Assembly (NCBI RefSeq): GCF_024347215.1
Contig: NZ_AP025282.1
Location: 1,984,001 to 2,048,000, forward strand
Length of the DNA: 64,000 nt
DNA from: Aliamphritea ceti
Lineage (GTDB): Bacteria > Pseudomonadota > Gammaproteobacteria > Pseudomonadales > Balneatricaceae
Direction of reading: 5' to 3'
Of this stretch, positions 8,232 through 17,185 are shown one piece after another; within the stretch, counting starts at the first letter, position 1, and every line of letters starts with the position of its first letter. The translations under genes and the position numbers were made by a program. The notes under the pieces are model-generated. The model saw only the letters and a list, made by a program, of their open reading frames with translations. It was not told where the DNA came from and did no database searches.

Positions 8232-9632
8232 ATGGCTGTATATGACTACGATGTCATTGTAATTGGCTCAGGTCCTGCCGGTGAAGGTGCGGCGATGAAC
8301 TCCGCAAAGAAAGGGCGTCGGGTAGCGGTTATAGAAGTACAGGATTCAGTGGGTGGTAACTGTACCCATAAAGGTACTATCCCTTCAAAAGCGTTGCGTC
8401 ATTCTGTTAAGCAGATCATTGAATTCAACACCAACCCAATGTTCCGTGATATCGGCGAGCCACGCTGGTTCTCTTTTCCTAAAGTATTAAAGCGCGCTGA
8501 AAAGGTTATTTCTAATCAGGTGATGATGCGGACAAACTTTTATGCTCGTAACCGGGTAGATTTGTTCTTCGGTGAAGCAGAGTTTGAAGATAAAAATACG
8601 GTATTAGTCAAAGGTACGGTAAAAGGTGATGAGCGGTTACGCGCTAAGAACGTGGTTATTGCGACTGGTTCTCGCCCTTACTCTCCTGCCGATATCGATT
8701 TTGCTCATCCACGTATTTATAACAGCGATACTATTCTTAACCTGGAGCATACGCCTAAAACCATGATTATTTATGGTGCGGGTGTTATTGGCTCGGAGTA
8801 CGCTTCAATTTTCAGTGGCTTAGGCGTCAAAGTCGATCTGATTGATTCTCAGAGCCGTTTGTTGTCGTTCCTTGATGCGGAAATATCAGATAGTCTGAGC
8901 TATCACTTGCGTAACAGTGCAGTAAAGATTCGTCATAACGAAACTTACGAAAGTGTTGTGGCTGATGATCGCGGTGTTACTTTGACACTTGAGTCTGGTA
9001 AAAAAGTTCGGGCAGATGCATTCCTTTGGTGTAATGGTCGTACCGGTAATACCGATATGCTGAATCTTGAAAGTGTTGGTCTGCAGGCAAATAGCCGCGG
9101 CCAGCTGACAGTTGATGAGTTTTATCGCACTGAATGTGAAGGTATTTACGCTTGTGGTGATGTGATTGGTTGGCCTGCACTGGCTTCTGCTGCGATAGAT
9201 CAGGGGCGTGCAGCGTCTTCTGATATGTTAAATGCTGACGATTTCCGGTTTATTAATGATGTGCCAACTGGGATTTATACGATTCCGGAAATCAGTTCTA
9301 TTGGTAAAACTGAAGAGCAGCTGACAGAAGAAAAAGTGCCTTACGATGTAGGTCAGGCGTTCTTTAAGGATACGGCCCGCGCGCAAATTTCCGGTGAGCC
9401 GGTAGGTATGCTTAAGATTCTGTTTCACCGTGAAACGTTGCAGATTCTGGGTATTCACTGCTTCGGAGATCAGTCTTCAGAAATCGTACACATCGGTCAG
9501 GCGATTATGAACCAGGAAGGTGAAGCGAATACGATTAACTATTTTGTTAATACAACCTTTAACTATCCTACTATGGCTGAGGCTTATCGTGTTGCTGCGA
9601 TTGCTGGTCTTAACCGGGTTGCGAATTTGTAA
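8232..9632 (+). CDS. sthA: Soluble pyridine nucleotide transhydrogenase
   Basis: SthA interconverts NADPH + NAD+ and NADP+ + NADH in the cytoplasm and usually drains excess NADPH. The 466-residue flavoprotein has the FAD motif GSGPAG (residues 12-17), a central NAD(P) motif GAGVIGSEYASIFSGLG and the FAD motif GIYACGDVIG. As in known SthA proteins, the disulfide of related reductases is missing: the pattern is GGNCTHKGT, with Cys44 but Thr49 in place of the second cysteine. The RBS is AGGGGAA at 8221-8227. Confidence 0.96.
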   Translation: MAVYDYDVIVIGSGPAGEGAAMNSAKKGRRVAVIEVQDSVGGNCTHKGTIPSKALRHSVKQIIEFNTNPMFRDIGEPRWFSFPKVLKRAEKVISNQVMMRTNFYARNRVDLFFGEAEFEDKNTVLVKGTVKGDERLRAKNVVIATGSRPYSPADIDFAHPRIYNSDTILNLEHTPKTMIIYGAGVIGSEYASIFSGLGVKVDLIDSQSRLLSFLDAEISDSLSYHLRNSAVKIRHNETYESVVADDRGVTLTLESGKKVRADAFLWCNGRTGNTDMLNLESVGLQANSRGQLTVDEFYRTECEGIYACGDVIGWPALASAAIDQGRAASSDMLNADDFRFINDVPTGIYTIPEISSIGKTEEQLTEEKVPYDVGQAFFKDTARAQISGEPVGMLKILFHRETLQILGIHCFGDQSSEIVHIGQAIMNQEGEANTINYFVNTTFNYPTMAEAYRVAAIAGLNRVANL

Positions 9633-9651
9633 GTAGTCAGTAATCCGTACA

Positions 9652-9682
9652 TAAAAAAAACACGCTATTGCGTGTTTTTTTA
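9652..9682. terminator. Bidirectional terminator between sthA and the leftward cluster
   Basis: ACACGC (9660-9665) and GCGTGT (9670-9675) form a stem with loop TATT, flanked by eight A and seven T, so it can work in both directions. It ends sthA and the leftward gene at 9718-10026. Confidence 0.85.
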
Positions 9683-9717
9683 TGTCTGATGCTCGAGTAT
9701 CTATATCCGAAGAATGC

Positions 9718-10026
9718 CTATTTCTTGTCTGTTTCGTCCGGTTTTTTATAAAAACTATCTTCATAGTAAATGCCTTTGATTGCCAGTCGGCGTTCTAAGA
9801 AGCGGTTGTAATATTTCCAGACAAGAAACGCCGGGGTCATGCTAACCATAATGCCAACCATTAAAGCTGAGCCTGCATATTCTTCATCGACTTGACTGGT
9901 GGCCCATTCAAGGAAGCCGGACGCATCAATTATAAGGTAGTAGATGCCGAGGCCGGTAAGGCCAAGAGCAACTCCAATATGATGCAGCATTTTTTGTCGC
10001 TGCTTACTTTTGGAAGACTTTGTCAT
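9718..10026 (-). CDS. Small membrane protein of unknown function
   Basis: I do not recognise this 102-residue protein. It has a basic N-terminus (MTKSSKSKQRQKMLHH), a hydrophobic helix around residues 16-33, an acidic turn (VDEEYAGSA), a second helix around 51-66 and a charged C-terminal tail ending PDETDKK, so two membrane passes are likely. It is the last gene of a leftward group behind the Tus-like gene (11-base gap) and is probably co-transcribed with it. Its RBS would lie inside the end of the upstream gene. Confidence 0.7.
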   Translation of the reverse strand: MTKSSKSKQRQKMLHHIGVALGLTGLGIYYLIIDASGFLEWATSQVDEEYAGSALMVGIMVSMTPAFLVWKYYNRFLERRLAIKGIYYEDSFYKKPDETDKK

Positions 10027-10037
10027 GGTATCCAGGA

Positions 10038-10883
10038 TCAGTTGTTATATTTGTGGACACGCAGGCTGGGTAAAAAAGGGACAGGATCTATTTTAAGGTC
10101 ACTGCGCAGATTTCGGCTACGTTGCTCAGGTGGGGATGATAGCGGTTGGTTATGCTCGGGTAAAGTTTCCCCTGTCTGCAGGAGTATTAACATAGGTAAA
10201 GACACATTACGGGCTTTACGAATCATCCTGTCATCCTGTTTCCAAAGCAGGTTGGCGCGCATAACCGGCACCTGGGTCTGAAGTTGAGCCAGCATATCGC
10301 CAGGCATCAGATGACCCAGCGCGTCTATCTGCATTTGAATATGTGTTTGGCTTGTATCCATTTTTTGTAAGCGTTGCAGTGCCTGTTCAGGGGTTAATTG
10401 CTTGATGCTCCGTCCACTGGTGTACCAGCTAAAGCCAATTTTGACCGGGCGTGTTTCGATGATAGGAATTAACCGATAGCACTGTCTTAGGTGGAGTCTG
10501 GAGTAACCGTGGTGTTGCAGGGTTTCTGCCAGGAATGATTCGCGTCGGGTTAGCTGGTTCTGCAGATCACTATCCTGACTGAGCCGGTGCTGGGTTGCCA
10601 GTGTCTGGAAGCTTTGTTTGGCTGCGTTGACGCTGTGAGCAAGGTCTATAAGTTTGTCATCCGCACCAATGAGTCCGTGCTGACTGCGGGTGACCCGGCC
10701 GTCCTGACCATCTCTGTACCAGATGTCTGAGAAAAGTGCTGCGCATTGCGGCAAGTTGCTGATCTGTTCGTCAGGTAGCCAGAAAGGTAAATTGCTCTGA
10801 GGGAGTAAGGTTGAGAAGTCGTTAAGGCGCTGGAGCAGAATGTCCAGCGCTTCTATTAATTCATGAGCGGGTGTTTGACGCAT
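10038..10883 (-). CDS. tus: Tus-like DNA replication terminus site-binding protein
   Basis: The 281-residue protein resembles E. coli Tus (about 309 residues) from memory. [20 protein letters not shown] matches the Tus region [39 protein letters not shown] matches PIARVWYKGDQKQVQHA, followed by PMLILLQ versus PLIALIN. The end [11 protein letters not shown] matches IPRLHLYVAD. An N-terminal VNAAKQSF also fits INKLKTTF. Tus binds Ter sites and stops replication forks approaching from one side. In an ungapped alignment His124 falls on Tus His144 of the cytosine-locking pocket, while Phe140 is not matched. The gene overlaps the upstream PilZ gene by one base. No convincing Ter site was found nearby. 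Confidence 0.8.
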   Translation of the reverse strand: [281 protein letters not shown]

Positions 10884-11464
10884 CAGTCCAGGTCAATGTT
10901 GCCCTGCAGCTGCAGTTCTTTAGATTGCAGTGCAATAATGTGTCGGGCGATGATCATTCGGCTGCTTTCAGGCATGCGGCAGAATTGAATACCTACATTG
11001 CTGCTTCCCTGATCATCTTCATTGGCACTTGAATATAATACTTTTCCGTACAGCAGAAGGCCGATACAAGCTTCCTGAAATACCAGTTTCAGAGCCAGAT
11101 ACTCACCGCTGGTTACCTGTCGTTTAGTATCAAAACTAAGGCCGCCTTCACTGAGGTTTATTTCCTGAGTTGTAATGTCGTCAAATTCGATACCGTGACT
11201 GGCGATGGTTTTGGCTATCGCATCTATTTTGTTTGTAGTGATCTCAAGAAAAGTACCCATAGTTGGATCTTTTTGAGCAATTTTTCGCAACAAATGGGTC
11301 GTATCGGTGTCAAGTTCCTGTAGCTGACTTAACAGTGTAAAGAAAGGCGAGACCTTGAATTGCGTCGGCAAAGAGCTGGCCTGCATTTCCTGTTCGCTGA
11401 TAACTTGAAAATCCAGGGATACGTTCTCGCTGATACGATAGTACTCACGGCGTTCGGGGTTCAA
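10883..11464 (-). CDS. PilZ-domain protein with large helical insertion
   Basis: PilZ domains bind cyclic di-GMP through an RxxxR motif and a [D/N]xSxxG motif. Both are visible: RREYYR at residues 5-10 and NLSEGG at 103-108. They are normally about 25-30 residues apart, but here about 90 residues separate them, mostly a predicted helical region (residues 38-92). This resembles PilZ proteins that oligomerise through an inserted helix pair. The C-terminal half (FDTKRQVTSGEYLALKLVF, then NVGIQFCRM) is a normal PilZ barrel. Length is 193. It overlaps the Tus-like gene by one base (its stop against the next ATG), so the two are probably translated together. Confidence 0.85.
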   Translation of the reverse strand: MNPERREYYRISENVSLDFQVISEQEMQASSLPTQFKVSPFFTLLSQLQELDTDTTHLLRKIAQKDPTMGTFLEITTNKIDAIAKTIASHGIEFDDITTQEINLSEGGLSFDTKRQVTSGEYLALKLVFQEACIGLLLYGKVLYSSANEDDQGSSNVGIQFCRMPESSRMIIARHIIALQSKELQLQGNIDLD

Positions 11465-11560
11465 AGCATGCTCCTGAGCAAGTTAATACAAGTTTGAGTA
11501 TAGCGAATATTATTCTGATTTTGTTAGAGAATTCTTTGAGTCTATGATTTAATCCGTGCC

Positions 11561-12805
11561 ATGTTTAGACCATTTTCGATATATGTAGGTTTGCGATATA
11601 CCGCAGCCAAACGCAGCAATCATTTTATTTCCTTTATTTCATTAGTTTCTATGCTTGGACTGACACTGGGTGTCGCGGCATTGATTCTGGTGTTGTCGGT
11701 GATGAATGGTTTTGACCGTGAACTTAAAGGCCGTATTTTAGGGATGGTGCCACATGCAACCATCACTGATTATGGGCAGCCTTTGCTGGACTGGGAGGCA
11801 CTGGCGAGTCAGGTTGAACAAGAACCTGATGTGAAAGGTACAGCACCATTTATTCAGGCTCAGGGAATGCTGACTAACCGCGGCGTAGTACGTGGAGTGG
11901 TCATCAACGGTATTAATCCTGAGTTGGAACAAAAAGTTTCAATTATTGATGATCATATGAAGGCTGGTAGTCTGGATGCTTTGCAGCCTCGTAAATATGG
12001 CATTGTACTTGGGGCTTTGCTAGCGCGATCAATGGGGGCATCCATTGGCGATAAAGTAACTTTAGTACTGCCTGAGGCATCAATAAGTGTCGCTGGTGTT
12101 GTTCCCCGTCTTAAACGATTTGAAGTGGTGGGGCTGTTTGAGGTTGGTGCTGAGCTGGATGCCAGTCTTGCTTATATCCATATCGATGACGCAGCGCGTA
12201 TTAAGCGCATTAGAGAAGGCGTTGATGGCCTCAGATTAGAGTTTACGGATTTGTTTGATGCGCCACGCCGCATGACTCAAATAGTGTCCGCGACGGGTAA
12301 TTACTACCGGGCAAGTGACTGGACCCGCACACACGGTAATCTGTTTCAGGCAATTCAGTTAGAAAAACGTATGATTGGTTTGTTACTGTTTCTGATTGTG
12401 TTTGTTGCTGCCTTCAATATAGTTTCGACGCTTGTCATGGTTGTGACTGATAAGAAAGCTGATATTGCGATCTTACGGACGTTGGGCGCAACACCTGGTC
12501 GAATCATGCGAATTTTCATGGTGCAGGGGACTGTCATAGGTGTGATCGGTACTTTGCTGGGTACAGGCTTGGGTGTTTTGCTGGCGTTAACCGTTACGGA
12601 TCTGGTTGCCTGGGTTGAGCGCACCTTTGGTATTCAGTTCTTGAGTGCTGATGTCTACTTTATTAGCTATTTGCCGTCCCAGTTGCAGGTGACAGATGTA
12701 GGTGTGATTGTAGCAACTGCATTGTCTATTAGCTTCCTGGCAACCTTGTACCCTGCATACCGGGCTTCTAAAACACAACCTGCGGAGGCGCTGCGTTATG
12801 AGTGA
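11561..12805 (+). CDS. Lipoprotein-releasing ABC transporter permease (LolC/LolE family)
   Basis: The protein (414 residues) moves outer-membrane lipoproteins from the inner membrane to the carrier LolA. It has the LolC/E layout: an N-terminal helix with FISFISLVSMLGLTLGVAAL, a large periplasmic domain (about residues 45-265), and three C-terminal helices around AAFNIVSTLVMVV, GTVIGVIGTLLGTGLGVLLA and the final segment. Only one permease gene is present beside lolD, whereas E. coli has lolC-lolD-lolE. It may work as a LolF-type homodimer or with a partner elsewhere. It overlaps lolD by eight bases. Confidence 0.92.
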   Translation: MFRPFSIYVGLRYTAAKRSNHFISFISLVSMLGLTLGVAALILVLSVMNGFDRELKGRILGMVPHATITDYGQPLLDWEALASQVEQEPDVKGTAPFIQAQGMLTNRGVVRGVVINGINPELEQKVSIIDDHMKAGSLDALQPRKYGIVLGALLARSMGASIGDKVTLVLPEASISVAGVVPRLKRFEVVGLFEVGAELDASLAYIHIDDAARIKRIREGVDGLRLEFTDLFDAPRRMTQIVSATGNYYRASDWTRTHGNLFQAIQLEKRMIGLLLFLIVFVAAFNIVSTLVMVVTDKKADIAILRTLGATPGRIMRIFMVQGTVIGVIGTLLGTGLGVLLALTVTDLVAWVERTFGIQFLSADVYFISYLPSQLQVTDVGVIVATALSISFLATLYPAYRASKTQPAEALRYE

Positions 12806-13490
12806 TCAATCAGCAGACTTAGTGTTGCAGTGTGTATCGGTAAAAAAAGTATATGGTGACGGCGATACTCAGGTAGAAGTACTGAAAAATGTAAATCTGG
12901 ATGTTGCCAAAGGCGAACAGCTGGCGATTATTGGTACATCAGGCTCGGGTAAAAGTACTTTACTTAACTTGCTGGGTGGTTTGGATGTGCCGACGTCCGG
13001 TGAAGTAAAAGTCGCGAATAAGCCTTTGTATCTGATCAATGAGAAACAGCGGGCCGAGCTGCGTAATAATGCGCTGGGTTTTGTGTATCAGTTTCATCAT
13101 TTGCTCCCGGAGTTTAATGCGCTGGAAAATGTCGCAATGCCTTTATTGATTCGCGGTGAGCCTATCAATGCAATTAAAGCCAAGGCAAGAGAGTTGCTTG
13201 TGGCTGTTGGGCTTGAGCATCGGATTGAGCATAAGCCATCAATGCTCAGTGGTGGTGAGCGTCAAAGGGTTGCGATTGCCCGGGCACTGGTTGCGAATCC
13301 TGCTTGTGTGTTAATGGATGAACCTACAGGGAATCTGGATAGAAATACTGCTGAAGATATTCAGATGCTGATGCAGAAGCTTAACGAAGAGCTTGAAACA
13401 TCATTTGTCGTAGTGACACATGATCCTCAGCTGGCTCACAAGCAGGGGCGGGTACTTGAATTAAGGGATGGCTGTTTACAGCCAGTGTGA
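12798..13490 (+). CDS. lolD: Lipoprotein-releasing ABC transporter ATPase
   Basis: LolD hydrolyses ATP on the cytoplasmic side of the lipoprotein-release complex. The 230-residue protein has Walker A GTSGSGKST (46-54), the ABC signature LSGGERQRVAIARAL (from 150), Walker B VLMDEP (171-176) and a switch histidine in VVVTHDPQ. The family Q-loop is VYQFHHLLPEF, as in other LolD proteins. It overlaps the permease gene by eight bases and is closed by a terminator. Confidence 0.96.
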   Translation: MSDQSADLVLQCVSVKKVYGDGDTQVEVLKNVNLDVAKGEQLAIIGTSGSGKSTLLNLLGGLDVPTSGEVKVANKPLYLINEKQRAELRNNALGFVYQFHHLLPEFNALENVAMPLLIRGEPINAIKAKARELLVAVGLEHRIEHKPSMLSGGERQRVAIARALVANPACVLMDEPTGNLDRNTAEDIQMLMQKLNEELETSFVVVTHDPQLAHKQGRVLELRDGCLQPV

Positions 13491-13495
13491 GTAAT

Positions 13496-13524
13496 AAAAA
13501 AGCCGCGAATATCGCGGCTTTTTT
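13496..13524. terminator. Bidirectional terminator between lolD and the DUF2062 gene
   Basis: AGCCGCGA (13501-13508) pairs with TCGCGGCT (13512-13519) over a three-base loop, with A on the left and T on the right. It serves the converging lolD and DUF2062 genes. Confidence 0.9.
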
Positions 13525-13547
13525 GATGGGGGTAATTCAATATGCAC

Positions 13548-14111
13548 TTATTGGTTCTTGTTGCTATTGTTTTTGCGGCGACGCTTCCAGCTACGGTTAA
13601 CCTGCCATACCCAGAATGCCTGCATTAAAAAATAGCCAAGTATGCCGGCTACAATCCCACAGATAACAGATCCCAGTAATAGTGGTTGCCAGATATGGCT
13701 TAGCCCGCTGGACAGCCAGTCAACGCTCAGCTCGAACTCCATTGCCTGTGCCGGTAAGTCCATCAGCCAGACGCCAACAAGGTATGTGAAATAGAAAATT
13801 GGCGGCATGGTAATTGGATTGGTAATCCATACCAGACCAACAGAAATCGGCAAATTACTGCGTATAAAGAGAGCAAGGATTGCGGCAAGTAGCATTTGTG
13901 CTGGTATCGGCAGAAATGCGCAAAATAATCCGACCATAAAGGCTTTGCAGACCGACTTGCGGGTCAGGTGCCACAGGTTTGGGTCATGAATGTACTCACC
14001 TAGCCAGCTGAGATGCCGGTTCTCTTTGAGCTTTGCCTCATCGGGCATGTATTTGCGAATCAGTTTGCGCGGCATTCGTGACGGACTTATATTGTCGAAT
14101 GGGAGCGTCAT
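13548..14111 (-). CDS. DUF2062 membrane protein
   Basis: A 187-residue protein of the DUF2062 family, whose function is not known. The characteristic core LCAFLPIPAQMLLAAILALF is followed by a helix with ITNPITMPPIFYFTYLVG; both are conserved in this family. There are three or four membrane helices and a strongly basic C-terminus (KRRRKNN). It is divergent from comEC with only 41 bases between start codons, so promoters must overlap. The same neighbours are found in Pseudomonas. A start at the internal Met13 is possible. Confidence 0.85.
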   Translation of the reverse strand: MTLPFDNISPSRMPRKLIRKYMPDEAKLKENRHLSWLGEYIHDPNLWHLTRKSVCKAFMVGLFCAFLPIPAQMLLAAILALFIRSNLPISVGLVWITNPITMPPIFYFTYLVGVWLMDLPAQAMEFELSVDWLSSGLSHIWQPLLLGSVICGIVAGILGYFLMQAFWVWQVNRSWKRRRKNNSNKNQ

Positions 14112-14152
14112 TATGCCTACTCCCGCTGCTTAAGCCAACTGTGAGATCAAGG

Positions 14153-16489
14153 ATGATCGGTTTTAGTATTGCAATAGTTCTGAGTTGTTACTCATCTTTA
14201 CCTGCTGCCGGTTGGTTGTGGTGTTGTGCTGTATTCATTTCATATTTCTTGCCATTGTGTCGACGTTACGGTGTTTTCAGCTTTTGTCTGGGTATGGTGT
14301 ACGTTTGCCTCTGGGGTCAGTGGCAAATGAGTCATCGTTTGCCAGCGCAGGAAGGTGCTTATGATCTTGTTATGACTGGAGTTGTGACTGGCTTGCCGGA
14401 TGAGCTTTCTGATCGGATCAGGTTTGAATTGCAAGTCGATCAGGAAGATGTCACGCCATTGGATAAGCTCAGGCGGGTGCGTTTGACCTGGTACCGGCAT
14501 ACACAATCAGTTCAGCCAGGACAGCGTTGGCGATTGTCTGTACGCTTGAAGTCTCCCCGTAGCTTAGTTAATCCTGCTGGATTTGATTTTTCTGCCTGGC
14601 ATCTGTCTCGGGGAATCGATGCCCGTGGCTATGTGCGGTCTGATTTTGTACCCGAATTACTGGGTGAATCGAATTTCGGTTTAGTGTGGTTTGACAGGCA
14701 GAGATATGAATTAAGTCGCTGGCTGAGCAGTTCGGATTTTGTGCCCCGTGATATAGCGACATTACAGGCTTTGTTGTTGGGTGATAAAAGGCTGCTTTCA
14801 GAGAGTCAGTGGCAGTTGTTAAAAGCGACTGGCACTGTGCACTTAGTGGTTATCAGTGGCCTACATATCGGAGTGGCCTGTTTACTGGGGTACTGGATTG
14901 CAGCACTAATACAGTTGCCTTTGGTGATCGGCAGGATTCAGGTAGCTGATCTTAGGCTTTGGAGAGTTTTCGCTGGCTTGCTGTGCGCGATTATCTACGC
15001 GGTGTTAGCAGGCTTTACCATTCCGACACAGCGGGCACTGATAATGGCTGTGGCCATATTGTTGCCACCTGTTTTTGGTATGTCGTTAACTGTTTGGCAG
15101 CGTTGGTGGTTAGCGCTGCTGTTAGTGTTGTTGGTTCAGCCACTAAGTCCGCTAGAGGCTGGTTTTTGGCTGTCTTTTGCTGCAGTAGCTATTTTGCTAA
15201 TGGCAGCATCAAGATCGTCTCATGCAGGATTTTGGTCACGTATTAAAAACGTTATTGGGGCTCAGGCCGCTATTTTTATCGGACTGTTACCTTTGTTGCT
15301 GTTGTTTACCGGAACCTTTTCGCTTATTTCCCCAGTGGTGAATGTGTTTGCCATTCCTTATATCAGTTTGCTGTTATTGCCTGCGCTAGTGTTATTAATA
15401 CCTTTGATGGCGGTTGATTTAGATGATGTACCGGTTGTAATCATTCATGAAATGCTGTCGATATTCTGGGAGGTGCTGGGTTGGCTTAGTGAAAATCTAA
15501 CTGAGTCGTGGCTGGTTACTCTGCTTGAACAGAGGCTTTCTGAGAGTGTTAGTTTTCAAACTGATTATGTACTGCTGGCTAGCGTAGGAATTTGTTTGCT
15601 GTTTCTTCCAAAAATAGTGTCGGCACGTATCTTTGGCGTGTTCTTATGTTTGCCGATTTTGTTTGCGGGTGGCGAAAGTATCCCCGGTAAGAGCTTTAAG
15701 GCATGGGTTCTTGATGTGGGGCAGGGGTTGTCGGTCTTGGTAAAAACAACAGATCATACTTTGTTGTTTGATACAGGTGCCAGTTATCAGGGCGGCAGTG
15801 TTGCTGATGGCTTTGTGGTGCCTTCTTTGAAGCGCTTGGGAGTGCATTCTTTAGACTGGTTAATAATCAGTCATGGTGATAATGACCATGCTGGCGGTTT
15901 TGTACCTGTTTATCGGGCTCTCAGGCCTGGTGAAATTTTGACGGGGAGCGCAGAGTGGCGTGTTAAACAGTTAGATGGGAGTGCAAATTATAATATCAGT
16001 AAATGTGACCCGGGCCGGCGTTGGCAGATTGATGGGGTTGCCTTCAGGTTTATTCAGTCTGAGAGTGTCATTGCGAAGAAAGAGAATAATAAGTCCTGTG
16101 TGCTGCTGGTCGAAAATCAACAGTGTCGCCTGATTTTGCCGGGAGATGCTGAAGCTGTTGTTGAGAGGCAGGTAGCACTGAATGAAAACTATCTTGCAGC
16201 AAAATATACATGGCTGGTAGCGGGACATCATGGAAGCAATACATCGACAAGCCGTATCTGGCTGGACTGGCTGAAACCTCAGAAGATTATTTTTAGTAGT
16301 GGTTACAATAATCGTTATGGGCATCCCGCAAAGCAGGTTCTGCAGCGAGTCAGTATGCAGTCAATACCATGGCTGGATACAGGTCAGGATGGAGCTGTTA
16401 TTTTAAGTGCCGGAAAGGGTGGCTGCACCACTGAGGCGCTGCGGCATGTTAAGTGGCGATATTGGTTAGTGGATTCTATTCGCCAATGA
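14153..16489 (+). CDS. comEC: DNA internalisation channel protein ComEC/Rec2
   Basis: ComEC forms the inner-membrane channel that takes up single-stranded DNA during natural transformation. The N-terminal part has membrane helices and an OB-like DUF4131 region. The central competence domain holds GTVHLVVISGLHIGVACLLG and FTIPTQRALIMA. The C-terminal metallo-beta-lactamase-like domain has ISHGDNDHAGGF and AGHHGSNTSTS. I chose ATG 14153 (778 residues, normal for the family); the frame extends to 14033 but that would run into the divergent DUF2062 gene. A GTG at 14141 is an alternative. Confidence 0.92.
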   Translation: MIGFSIAIVLSCYSSLPAAGWLWCCAVFISYFLPLCRRYGVFSFCLGMVYVCLWGQWQMSHRLPAQEGAYDLVMTGVVTGLPDELSDRIRFELQVDQEDVTPLDKLRRVRLTWYRHTQSVQPGQRWRLSVRLKSPRSLVNPAGFDFSAWHLSRGIDARGYVRSDFVPELLGESNFGLVWFDRQRYELSRWLSSSDFVPRDIATLQALLLGDKRLLSESQWQLLKATGTVHLVVISGLHIGVACLLGYWIAALIQLPLVIGRIQVADLRLWRVFAGLLCAIIYAVLAGFTIPTQRALIMAVAILLPPVFGMSLTVWQRWWLALLLVLLVQPLSPLEAGFWLSFAAVAILLMAASRSSHAGFWSRIKNVIGAQAAIFIGLLPLLLLFTGTFSLISPVVNVFAIPYISLLLLPALVLLIPLMAVDLDDVPVVIIHEMLSIFWEVLGWLSENLTESWLVTLLEQRLSESVSFQTDYVLLASVGICLLFLPKIVSARIFGVFLCLPILFAGGESIPGKSFKAWVLDVGQGLSVLVKTTDHTLLFDTGASYQGGSVADGFVVPSLKRLGVHSLDWLIISHGDNDHAGGFVPVYRALRPGEILTGSAEWRVKQLDGSANYNISKCDPGRRWQIDGVAFRFIQSESVIAKKENNKSCVLLVENQQCRLILPGDAEAVVERQVALNENYLAAKYTWLVAGHHGSNTSTSRIWLDWLKPQKIIFSSGYNNRYGHPAKQVLQRVSMQSIPWLDTGQDGAVILSAGKGGCTTEALRHVKWRYWLVDSIRQ

Positions 16490-16555
16490 GTCGCTATGTT
16501 ACAGTAGCGCAGCGTTATTTTAGCAGTCTGTTTGTATGTGTTTGGGAGGAAGTGA

Positions 16556-17176
16556 GTGTTTGAATTACTTCAGTCCGGTGGTTGGTTGATGATACCGATT
16601 ATCGGTTGTTCCGTGATTGCTCTGGCGATTTGTTTGGAACGTTTATGGGTATTGCAAAAGGACCGGGTTGCTCCGGCAAATCTATTAGCAAGGGTCTGGG
16701 AATTAGCGCGTAAGAAAGAATTAGGTGCTGAACAACTGAATCAGATTCGTAATGAAAGTGCTCTGGGTAAGATTATTGTTGCCGGCCTGAATAGTTCACC
16801 CCATGGCCGGGAAATCATGAAAGAAAGTATTCAGGAAGCCGCCAGCCATGTGGTACATGAGCTGGAGCGTTTTTTGAGTGCTTTAGGCACCATTGCATCA
16901 ATCGCGCCTCTGCTGGGATTGTTAGGAACAGTTATTGGCATGATTAAGGTGTTTTCGGAAATAATGCTGCAAGGTACGGGTAATGCCAACGTGCTTGCCG
17001 GTGGTATTTCTGAAGCACTGATAACAACTGCAGCGGGTCTGGCTGTGGCTATTCCTGCACTTATGTTTCATCGCTATTTCCAGCGCAAAGTTGACACTTT
17101 GTTGGTGGAAATGGAGCAGGAAGCTATCAAGCTGGTTGAAATTGTGCACGGTGACCGCGCCGTGGATTACGAATAA
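16556..17176 (+). CDS. exbB: ExbB/TolQ/MotA-family proton channel protein
   Basis: A 206-residue inner-membrane protein with three helices: around residues 8-25, and two close to APLLGLLGTVIGMIKVF and AGLAVAIPALMFHRYF. The segment LGTVIGMI is the family hallmark. With ExbD it converts proton motive force into work for an envelope partner. No tonB gene is beside it. The start is GTG 16556 behind an ideal GGAGGA at 16545-16550. The exbB-exbD pair lies between comEC and lpxK, the place occupied by msbA in E. coli. Confidence 0.92.
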   Translation: MFELLQSGGWLMIPIIGCSVIALAICLERLWVLQKDRVAPANLLARVWELARKKELGAEQLNQIRNESALGKIIVAGLNSSPHGREIMKESIQEAASHVVHELERFLSALGTIASIAPLLGLLGTVIGMIKVFSEIMLQGTGNANVLAGGISEALITTAAGLAVAIPALMFHRYFQRKVDTLLVEMEQEAIKLVEIVHGDRAVDYE

Positions 17177-17185
17177 GGTTTAACA

